Source of the DNA: Chara braunii
Taxonomy: Eukaryota; Streptophyta; Charophyceae; Charales; Characeae
Assembly: GCA_003427395.1 (NCBI GenBank)
Contig: BFEA01000054.1
Span: 2,951,467 to 3,014,080, forward strand
Reading direction: 5' to 3'
Length of the DNA: 62,614 bases
The number at the start of each line of letters is the position of its first letter. Within the stretch, counting starts at the first letter, position 1. Position numbers and translations under genes: made by a program. Below are positions 55,165 through 62,614 of the stretch, one piece after another. A model generated the notes under the pieces. It saw nothing but the letters and a program-made list of their open reading frames with translations. It was not told the DNA's origin and did not search any database.

Positions 55165-55260
55165 CCGAATGGTGCAAAATGAGACTGAATCCTCCGCTAG
55201 AACATTGAAAGATACATTGCCATTCTTTTTTGTCTTTTGTGCACTCCTCGGTTCGGCTGG
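55165..55260. repeat. Family M fragment
   Basis: This reads gactgaatcctccgctagaa, then cattgaaagatacattgcca and a T-rich gtcttttgtgcac tail. Confidence 0.6.
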
Positions 55261-55321
55261 GGCCGTAAGCTAAACTGGGTGGTGCTGTCAGGATAACTCC
55301 GGCCTCAACCTTTGATGGGGA

Positions 55322-55377
55322 ATTAAAAAAAGAAAAAGAAAAAGAAAAAGAAAAAGAAAAAGAAAAAAGAAAAAAGA
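55322..55377. repeat. (AAAAAG)n microsatellite
   Basis: An AAAAAG-type repeat, imperfect at both ends. Confidence 0.9.
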
Positions 55378-56330
55378 ACCCAAAGGGCCGCCGGCCATCC
55401 CTCATAAAGGCCGGTAGGCCCTCTTTTTTCATTTCATTTCCGATGCACAACTTTTCTCTTCGTGTGGTGGTTTCCACTCAAGCTGTGAAGAGCTTGACCA
55501 TCATGATGGCGGTCGTGGAGATCGCGCGCGTTGAACTTCATCGAAATAACTGCGTTCGCATAAGTAAGTGCTCGACCATGTCCTTGGGGACAGCCATGAT
55601 CATGATAGTTGCAACGTGGGGACATCCATGAAAGTTGGGACGGTACAGGGAAGGGTAATTAGCCAAATTAGCACATGGGCCCTGCGTATACAAGGAGGAC
55701 ACGTGTGAATATTAAATCGATAACTGCTCTAGAGTCTAGACCACGGCGGCAGGCTAGGCTAGATTTTGTCCACGTCAGCATATTTGTCGTTAGTCAGACT
55801 GTGCTGAGGTCCTGTCTTCACCTTCTTCTTCTTCTTCTTCTTCTTCTTCTTCTTCATCAGCCGCATTTTTTTTTTTTTTTTTTTTTTTTCAAGACCAGAC
55901 TCATAAAAAAAGTTCGAAGTTTCTGAGCGTAGATACGTGAATTAAAAAAAAAAAAACAAAGAAAAAGAAAGAAGATCAACGGAGGCCGAAAGCGAAGAAG
56001 AAGCCGTGGAAAAGAGGATTGATTTGGGGCCATAGCTGTTGATGATGGCGATGGCGATGGCGATGGGGATGGGAATGGGGATGGGAATGGCTGTGTTCGC
56101 GTGTCGTCGTTCTGGTGTTCCGAGAGGTGAGGAGAAGCTGGGCGGACATGTCGTCGAGGGCGCCAAGTAGAAAAACCGACGAAAAACGGTAAAGGGTTTT
56201 GGTACTTTCGATTTATTCAGAAATGTATTAAAATTTGGGAAGGTGCGTTTCTCAAAAGGAAACACGAGGGAGAAAAAAGAAAGAGAAGGAAATAAAGTGT
56301 AGAGGCGAGACGTTTTTTGAATATCGTCGT
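55378..56330. other. No gene; simple repeats
   Basis: A (CTT)n run occurs at 55822-55857 and a T run at 55867-55889. An A run follows at 55943-55956, and a (GATGGC)/(GGGAAT)-like minisatellite lies at 56040-56092. Short frames without domains are not called. Confidence 0.65.
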
Positions 56331-56344
56331 GTACTGCAGACTGT

Positions 56345-56470
56345 TGAGGGTTCAGCCTCCTGATGAGTCGGTGAAACTCCGACGAAACAGTTTGTCACAG
56401 CCCCTCGTTTGTTGTCCTCTTCTCTCTCTCTGCCTACGGTTTACCGGGCAGTTCTGTTTGTGACGATATA
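56345..56470 (+). ncRNA. Hammerhead-ribozyme-like repeat unit 1
   Basis: The core reads CTGATGA (56360-56366), stem II gtcgg/ccgac (67-71 with 79-83) with loop tgaaact, then GAAA (84-87). A short stem III aca/tgt with loop gtt follows, and a cleavage-type GTC ends at 56396. This matches the conserved hammerhead core. Stem I is weak: gaggg upstream can pair with ccctc downstream only across a large asymmetric internal loop. A downstream hairpin, ctgcc...ggcag, and an AT-rich tail complete the unit. Short-stem-III hammerheads of this kind are known from Penelope-like elements, including in green algae. Confidence 0.7.
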
Positions 56471-56578
56471 TATATAAAGATATAAAATATGGTTATATAT
56501 AATATGGTAATATGTATTAAGGTGGATTGTCACTTACAGTGTAATCAGTTAGTTAGGGGATTCTGCTGCAGACAGTTG

Positions 56579-56720
56579 AGGGTTCAGCCTTCTACTGGTT
56601 GATGAGTAGGTAGGTGAAACTCCGACGAAATAGTTTTTGTCACACCCCCTCGTTTGTTGTCCTCTTCTTCCCCCCCTCTCTGCTGCCTACGGTTTACCGG
56701 GCAGCTCTGTTTGACGATAT
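56579..56720 (+). ncRNA. Hammerhead-like unit 2, degenerate
   Basis: This has the same layout as unit 1, 237 bases downstream, but the core is TTGATGA and stem II is disrupted by inserted bases. It is presumably inactive. Confidence 0.55.
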
Positions 56721-56749
56721 AAGCAATATATATCATATATGTATATATA

Positions 56750-56840
56750 TAGGGTTCAGCCTCCTGATGAGTCGGTGAAACTCCGACGAAACAGTTTGTC
56801 ACAGCCCCTCGTTTGTTGTCATATATATATATCGTATAGG
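56750..56840 (+). ncRNA. Hammerhead-like unit 3
   Basis: The core is identical to unit 1: CTGATGA at 56764-56770 and GTC ending at 56800. It is preceded by gggttcagcct and an AT dinucleotide tract. The downstream half stops after gtttgttgtc and passes into another AT tract. Confidence 0.68.
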
Positions 56841-56879
56841 GTTCAGCTTCAAATGGAGCTGTGGGAAACTGTTTCTTCT

Positions 56880-57960
56880 GGTGAGTTTTTTTTTTTTTTT
56901 AATTTTCGTTGTTGAAATTTTATTTTCCGGAATTTTTTACAAAACATTTGAGCATCTCTTTACATTTTGCAGTGTAGAAAAAAGGACGTTCACCTTTTTT
57001 TTCCCCTCTCTCCTTCTTGATCTCGGAACTTTCCTCTTTAAATTTATTTCACCTCTTGCTTCCTTTTTTCTCCGGGGGCCAAAAAAAAAAAACCGGTTTG
57101 GTCTTTGCCGAAACACTGTTCCCTCTCTTTTGTTGAGCTTATCGCGTTTGTTTGTTTTTTTTCTCCGTTTTTCTAAATTTTTTATGTTTCTTTTTTTTTT
57201 TTTTTTTTTTTTTCCGCGTCGTTGTAAATGTGACTGTGTGTGTGCTTAACCATGAGTGATTCATCACAGTGAGTATTTTGTGAAAAACGACAGAATGACG
57301 AACGATGACAGCAGAAAAGTGAAAAAAAAAAAAGAACAAAACGACAACAAGTGCGAGAAACAGAGAGTCGTAATAATAAATAAATTAGCTTTTGTTTTTG
57401 TTAATAATAAATAAATTAGCTTTTACAACGACGCGGAAAATTAAAAAAATACAAAAGAAGAAACATAAAAAATACAACGTTAAATTTCTCATAGAACTTC
57501 CTGCTTTTGTTTTTGTTAACCAGATGAAAAAAAAAGAGAAACGACAACTATGAGAAATCGAGAATCATAATAATAAATAAATTAGCACATGGATCATAGA
57601 ACTTTCTGCTTTTTTTTTATCCTCTTTTTTTTTCTGTTTTTTTTTTTAACCTTCCAATTAATCCTCCTCGAGAAATACGGAAGAAGAAAGAAAGAAAAAA
57701 AGAAAGAAAAAAACTTGAAAAAAGAAAGAAATAATTTTTTTTAGAGCAATGGGCAACAAAACTTGCTCATGAGCACTTTTTTTTCTTTTTTTTTTTTTGC
57801 TTACGAACACGATTGATTAGAAAAGCACTCTTTTTTTTTTTTTTTTGTTAACCTTTCAATTAATAATCCTCTCCGAGGTAGATAATTACTCCTCCGTTTT
57901 TTTTTTTTTTTTCTGTCGACAGTTACTGCTCCGGGCATAGTGTTGTATGAACCGGGGCAC
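56880..57960. other. T/A-rich region with inverted repeats
   Basis: Long T and A runs dominate. The segment ccgcgtcgttgtaaa (about 57214-57229) recurs inverted as tttacaacgacgcgg (57422-57437). The phrase taataaataaattagc occurs three times between 57370 and 57586. No gene is visible. Confidence 0.65.
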
Positions 57961-57966
57961 GGTCCC

Positions 57967-58079
57967 ACTACCCGTCTTCCCCCGAACATAACGCTCCCTG
58001 AAAATGAATGTATGCAAACCTTATTTCCGGTCAGGTACAGCCTAAATGAGGGTGCCTTGTGTTCGGGGGAAGCCGGTAG
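57967..58079. repeat. MITE-like family C, copy 4
   Basis: The ends are actacccgtcttcccccgaa and, inverted, ttcgggggaagccggtag, with inner arms cataacgctccct and agggtgccttgtg. Members at 55009 and here share about 25 terminal bases. Confidence 0.8.
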
Positions 58080-58309
58080 CCAAGGGGTAAGGCGACTTTC
58101 TCGATGTGAGAGAGTGGTGGAGCTCTCACAGTGGCCGCCGATGGCGACAGGATCTCTGACGGGATTTTTGGGTGGGTGTTGTTTTTTGGAGCTTTTTTTT
58201 TTCTTTTTTTTTTTTCAAAAAAATACTGGGGACGAGATTAAACTTGAATAACTGCCTTTCAAAATTGGCTGTCAAAAAAAAAAACGAAATGCACAAGTTT
58301 CTCGAAGAA

Positions 58310-58355
<46 letters not shown>

Positions 58356-58468
58356 AAATGGCCATTCTTTTTCCTAACCCATGAATCAGATCGGTGTCTT
58401 TTTTTTTCTTTAATCAGATCGGTATCTCGTCATGCAGTTTTTCCTTTTCAGTTTTGCAAAACAAAGGC

Positions 58469-58500
<32 letters not shown>

Positions 58501-58862
58501 CATTTTGTTTTGACAATTAAAAAAGAAAAATGGCTGTCCGTCTGACTCTGCCTTGCCCGAGGGGACGGAGATCGATTAGTACTTGGATTTAGCAATACGA
58601 GGAAAAAAAGAGGCACTCCCTAGCGAGACAGATGCATCCTTATACAGCCGCAATTCCGGTCAGATACATTTGGAAGAAAAAAAAAAGTGCTAGTCTGAGT
58701 ATGCAGAGAGAAAGTCGCAATCCCGCTATTTTTCAGAGGGATCCACCCGTTTAGTGGCCTTTGTGTTTTGTTTTTTGTCCTTTTTTTTTTTTTTCATTTT
58801 TCCCTACGTCATGTCTAGAATGTCCCCTGATTGCTAAAAAAAATAGTAAAAAATAAAAAATG
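58080..58862. other. Homopolymer-rich region, no gene
   Basis: T runs occur at 58313-58351 and A runs at 58472-58500, with short unique segments between them. Apparent frames encode poly-Lys or poly-Phe only. Confidence 0.7.
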
Positions 58863-58987
58863 TCGCCTTCTCCTTTGGCCTAATGGGACCGTGGCCCCGA
58901 TCTTCTCTCTTTTGTAGTTTTCCCGAACTTTTCTCCGAATTTTAGTATTTTACCCATCCTTTTTCCTCTCTATTTGCAGGAAGGGTG

Positions 58988-59039
<52 letters not shown>

Positions 59040-59161
59040 CTTATCTCTTTGGGCTAATGGGACCGTGGCCCCGATCTTCTCTCTTTTTGTCGTTTTACCG
59101 AACTTTTCTCAGAATTTTAGTATTTTACACATCGTTTTTCCTCTCTATTTGCAGGAAGGGT

Positions 59162-59192
<31 letters not shown>
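58863..59192. repeat. Tandem duplication ending in (CT)n
   Basis: Two units (about 58863-59037 and 59038-59192) share ctaatgggaccgtggccccg, ttttagtattttac and ctctatttgcaggaagggtg, and each ends in a CT run. The ttgcag-gaagg motif looks like a 3' splice site, but no flanking exon is recognisable. Confidence 0.85.
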
Positions 59193-59195
<3 letters not shown>

Positions 59196-59690
59196 CGCCT
59201 TTTCCTTTATTATGCTCTCTCTTCCTCCCCCGGGGCCGGCGGTAATTCGTCGCCCTCCCTCTGTTCTTTTTTTTTTTTGTTTTTTTTTGGGGTCCGTTAT
59301 CGAAGCGGCAGCATCTACTTTAGTTCTTTTTCGTGTTTTCCAGGACGAGGTTGCTTATTTATTTTTATAAAAAAAAAACAATGCTCATTCCATTTACAGC
59401 CGGAAAACGGGTCCGGCGTCTGGCACATATGTTGCAGCCGTGCGGGGCTGGGCAAGGCACTCTTGGCCAAACCCATCCCCAGCTGCAGATCAAACACTCA
59501 GCCCTGTTCACAGTTATATATCCCACAGCCAACTCCACAGTCTGTGCCCGGATGCATCTGCACAGGCTGATTTGGGTTTGTAATTGCACTTCAGGCAATC
59601 CCGCGAATACAACACACCCCCATGCTACCGCACCGGACCCAAAACGTAGGTCATATACATTCAGCATTTAATTTACCCGCCCTTTTGCCT
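59193..59690. other. No recognised feature
   Basis: Unique sequence with T and A runs. A plus frame of 136 codons begins in the CT repeat and has no domain. Confidence 0.4.
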
Positions 59691-59694
59691 CAAG

Positions 59695-59731
59695 TGCAAT
59701 TACAAACTCAAACCCTGACTGCCCTAGTTTT
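59695..59731. repeat. Repeat R1 fragment and left U2 target duplication
   Basis: The R1 phrase caattacaaactcaaaccct-gactgccctagttt ends here. The bases gccctagtttt (59721-59731) correspond to gcgccgtagtttt on the other side of the U2 copy (59845-59857). Confidence 0.65.
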
Positions 59732-59756
59732 TTTTTTTTTTTTTTTTTTTTTTTGT

Positions 59757-59843
59757 TTGTGGTCCGGTGGACCACAGATCAGATATTAAACTGATCAGAA
59801 CAGATACTACACTTGATCTTAGCCAAAACGCAGAGAAAGGTAT
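59757..59843 (-). pseudogene. Retroposed U2 snRNA fragment with poly(A)
   Basis: Reading the minus strand from 59843, ATACCTTTCTCTGCG is followed by TTTTGGCTAAGATCAAGTGT, AGTATCTGTTC and CAGTTTAATATCTGAT, the highly conserved 5' half of U2 including the branch-site-recognition region. A perfect hairpin, tgtggtcc-acc-ggaccaca, follows. The expected Sm site is missing, and instead the strand runs into caaac and about 27 A. A direct repeat of about 11-13 bases flanks the copy. This is a truncated U2 retropseudogene, probably mobilised by LINE machinery, or the founder of a U2-derived SINE. Confidence 0.88.
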
Positions 59844-60600
59844 TGCGCCGTAGTTTTCTCTTTTTGTTTTTTTTTCGGAATTTGTTGGTCGAGGCAGGGT
59901 ACAGTTGCCAGTTTGTCATTACGTTGGGTATTAGCTGGTTGTGCTTTTGTTGTTTTTATTAATCATTAAAAATCACAACTTTAATTCCAGACATGGAGAT
60001 TGATATTGTCAGAAGTTTCTTTTTTTTGGGGTGGGGAAAGGATATTGTCAGAAATTTGAGGTGATGTGTGCACGTCGGGATGCAGATCACGATGCACCTG
60101 GTCAGCATTTACCAGCAGTTGTTGGGACTCACGGCACTGACAAGTATCGAAAGTTTCGTGAACATTCCTCACAATCTCGTCCAGGTACATGCTGTGGCCA
60201 GTAGCGTGCAGGAAATTGACGATATTGTTAGCTTCAACGGGGTCCACGTGGAGTCCTCTGGCGAGATGTAGGCACTTAAGTTTGTTTTTTTTTTCGTTTT
60301 TTGTTCTAAGCTAGTATATGCTTCTGTCAATTTCACCTTTCTTTTTTTTTTTTTTTTTTTTTTAACGAGCTATATTCTTCTCTCAATTTCACCTTTCACT
60401 ATCTACCTACCACTACTCCTCAGCCTATACAGGGGACCCCTGCAAGCTTAGCGGGGGGCAACATGCATCTGCTTAGTTGCTCCTTCTGTGCACTGACGAT
60501 GTCATTTTTTTTTTAACCTCTTCGGGAACTAGCGCTGACGATGTCCTCGTGGACGATTGGATCCCAAAAAAAAAAAGAAAAAAGAAAAGAAGATGTCCTC
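59844..60600. other. Mostly unassigned, see candidate exon
   Basis: T-rich segments surround a conserved-looking open stretch at 59981-60300, described separately. The remainder shows nothing recognisable. Confidence 0.4.
59981..60290 (-). other. Candidate coding fragment, unknown
   Basis: The minus strand is open over about 100 codons and reads like ordinary protein (KCLHLARGLHVDPVEANNIV, then NFLHATGHSMYLDEIVRN). Codon composition differs from the homopolymer-rich surroundings. I do not recognise the family. It could be a single exon of a host gene or a relic. The plus strand is also partly open (60068-60271), which weakens the call. Confidence 0.25.
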
Positions 60601-60644
60601 GTCAATGATTGGAGCGGTCTTTGCTTCAGGTTTCCTCTTTGAGT

Positions 60645-60912
60645 TGAAGTGTGCATATGTATGTACTATGCGTGCTAGGTACATACTATATATATACTAT
60701 CCCTGCAAAGCACGCACCATGATCCTATGTATGTACTATTGCATACTATGTAGGTACTATACTATGTGTACTATGCGTGCTATGTGTGTACTATGGGGGC
60801 TAGGTGTGTACAATCCTTGCTATGTATGTACTATGCATGCTATGTATATACTATCCGTGCTATGTATGTACTGTACTATGTGTGCTATGTGTGTACTAAG
60901 TACTATGCGTAT
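60645..60912. repeat. Minisatellite of tatgtgtgtactatgcgtgc type
   Basis: Imperfect units of about 15-30 bases built on tatgtatgtacta and tgcgtgctatg extend over about 270 bases. Confidence 0.85.
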
Positions 60913-60927
60913 ATGTCCTGCGTAGCA

Positions 60928-60968
60928 CACCGAACATGTTCGGGGAACATGTGGAAACATGTTCGGTG
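60928..60968. repeat. Inverted repeat caccgaacatgtt / aacatgttcggtg
   Basis: Thirteen-base perfect arms are separated by 15 bases. Each arm also contains the palindrome gaacatgttc, so alternative pairings exist. Confidence 0.85.
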
Positions 60969-61256
60969 CCCCGATTCACAGGTGGGGCTTTCCTTCCTTC
61001 CGTCTTTTCCTTTTCTTGTTTTATCTTTGTCCGCCTTTGCGCTCCGATTCACAGTGTGGCAATATATATAAATGCCTTTACTTTTTTCCCTGTTGCTGGG
61101 TATTCCGTTTTGCGGGCCTACTGTATGGTTCCGTTTTTTTACTATGGATATGGTAGATTTGTTATGGTGCTTACGAAAACGTTAGAGAAAGGACAAGGGA
61201 AGGCAGGCCTGTTAGTCAAACAAATTAAATGACACATCCCACCATAAACAAAGTAA

Positions 61257-61600
61257 ATGACTGGTAATCTTGTTGTGGTAATCTTAACTGCATCCCGGTT
61301 GGTTTTGTCCCGTTATTCGGTCTGGTGCTTCATGTGGGACCAGTCATCCGGGCTTTTTTATTGTTTTGGCATCCTGGTTGTTTGTTCCCGTTGTTCGGCC
61401 TTTTGGAAAGCGGGGCGGTGCTTGCATGTGGGAATCATCATCCAGGATTGTCTTTTATACNGGTTCTTCGGGTTCTTTTTTATTTTTTTTGCAGACAAGA
61501 ATGCTTGTTTCGTTTTTTTAACTATCCATATGGTAGAATTTGTTTTACTGATCTTGTCTGTATCCCGGTTGGTCTGGTCCCGTTGTTCGGGCTATTTCAT
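61257..61600. other. Diverged precursors of the tandem repeat
   Basis: The phrases gtgggaccagtcatccgggc, gcatcctggttgtt and cccgttgttcgg occur singly here and are amplified just downstream. No gene is supported. Confidence 0.55.
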
Positions 61601-61860
61601 GGGCGTGGCGGTGCTTTCACGTGGGACCAGTCGTTCGGGTTTTTGGCATCCTGGTTGTTTCCCGTTGTTCNGGGCGTGGCGGTGCTTTCACGTGGGACCA
61701 GTCGTTCGGGTTTTTGGCATCCTGGTTGTTTCCCGTTGTTCAGCCCTTTGAGCGTGGGGCGGTGCTCGGGGCGTGGCGGTGCTTTCACGTGGGACCAGTC
61801 GTTCGGGTTTTTGGCATCCTGGTTGTTTCCCGTTGTTCAGCCCTTTGAGCGTGGGGCGCT
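61600..61860. repeat. Tandem repeat of 70-100 bp
   Basis: Three units contain gtggcggtgctttcacgtgg, gaccagtcgttcgggttttt and ggcatcctggttgtttcccg. Units two and three add a cagccctttgagcgtggggc segment. An N lies at 61671. Confidence 0.9.
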
Positions 61861-62289
61861 CGTATGTGGGAATTGTCATCCGGGATTGTCTTCTCTTCTT
61901 TTTTTGGTTGTCACACTGTGGATTGGAGCTTTTTTATGCCTTGTCTTATGACATCCTGGCTGGTCTTGTCCCGTCGTTTGGCCTGTGGTTGCCGGGGGCG
62001 GTGTTTGCATGTGGGACTGTCATTTAGGATTTGCTTTGCAGCCCCCTGTTCTGTTTTGTTTGGGCTGTTTCCTTCCTCTTTTCTTTGCCTCTTTGCCTTT
62101 TGGCTGTGTGCAAGTGGGTCGATATGACCGCTCAACCGACATCCACGTGGGCGGCCTTGAACGCAAGAGGTTCTGAACAGGGGGAGTTATAAGGAAGAAG
62201 ATTAAAAATTGAATTCAATTTTCCCTGGTTTCTTTTCTTCTTTTTTTCTTTTTTTTTCCGCATTTGCGCTCTGATATTTTTGTGACTAT
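61861..62289. other. No recognised feature
   Basis: T-rich unique sequence with one more diverged piece of the tandem unit (tgcatgtgggactgtcat, about 62006). Nothing else is recognised. Confidence 0.45.
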
Positions 62290-62614
62290 ATATATATCGT
62301 CAAATAGAACTGCCCGGTATATATATATATATATATATATGACGACGATATATATTTGACGATATATAGTCACAGCCCCTCGTTTGTTGTCCTCTTCTCT
62401 CTCTCTGCCTACGGTTTTATCGGGCAGTTCTGTTTGTGACGATATATATACATATATGACGATATATATATATATAACGATATATATATATATATATATA
62501 TATGACGATATATATATATAGCCTCCTGATGAGTCGGTGAAACTCCGACGAAACAGTTTGTCACAGCCCCTCGTTTGTTGTCCTCTTCTCTCTCTCTGCC
62601 TACGGTTTACCGGG
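62290..62614 (+). ncRNA. Hammerhead-like repeat cluster 2, runs off window
   Basis: A partial unit lacking the core (gtcacagcccctcgtttgtt to the ggcagttctgtttgtgacg hairpin) spans 62370-62443. A complete core follows, with CTGATGA at 62526-62532, stem II gtcgg/ccgac, GAAA and GTC ending at 62562. AT tracts with gacgatata separate units. A short inverted piece, agaactgcccggtata, occurs at about 62307. The last unit is cut by the window end. Confidence 0.68.

Noticed and set aside
59757-59843. Functional U2 snRNA gene
   Set aside because: The copy lacks the Sm site and the 3' half, ends in poly(A), is flanked by a direct repeat and shows no plant-type upstream element.
61325-61951. 208-codon frame with repeated peptide units
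   Set aside because: It is a tandem DNA repeat whose unit happens to be open in several frames, with N positions inside.

Overview
The window is eukaryotic nuclear DNA made almost entirely of transposable elements and their debris. I see no intact host gene. The best guess for the organism is a streptophyte green alga of the Chara type. The primer-binding sites match plant-type tRNA-Asp and initiator tRNA-Met, the Gag/Pol proteins resemble those I associate with charophyte Ty3/gypsy elements, and long T/A tracts, microsatellites and foldback elements are abundant. The organism call is inference.

The backbone of the window is a three-level nest. (1) A 5'-truncated L1-type LINE lies on the minus strand, with its poly(A) tail (seen as T) at 7466-7489, its coding remnants at 52268-49678 and 8149-7803, and a 13-base direct repeat at 7458-7470 and 52269-52281 as the likely target-site duplication. 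(2) Inside the LINE coding region sits a minus-strand Ty3/gypsy element A, with LTRs of about 2.65 kb at 8151-10816 and 47048-49677, an initiator-Met primer site at 47036-47047, gag at 46911-45272, protease at about 45271-44906, and RT split at the YMDD motif. RNase H, a PHD-finger ORF, integrase and 3' accessory ORFs follow at 15602-11226. (3) Exactly in the RT of element A sits a plus-strand Ty3/gypsy element B of about 28 kb (15607-43560, target duplication ACGC). Its LTRs are about 8.1 kb each. Its interior carries gag, protease, RT/RNase H and integrase, then a second Gag-like ORF with its own CCHC knuckle. All coding regions are broken by stops and frameshifts.

The 8.1-kb LTRs of B hold the most unusual structure in the window. 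About eleven stem-loops at 19711-20650 (repeated in the right LTR) have different, self-complementary stems but the same six-base loop TAAGTT. They are followed by tandem structured units, a diverged internal duplication and shared N positions that suggest partial assembly collapse.

The flanks (1-7457 and 52282-62614) are a graveyard of foldback/MITE-like families, tRNA-derived SINE heads, a retroposed U2 snRNA fragment with poly(A) and target duplication, and microsatellites. They also hold two clusters of a repeat carrying a hammerhead-ribozyme-like core, at 56345-56850 and 62290-62614.
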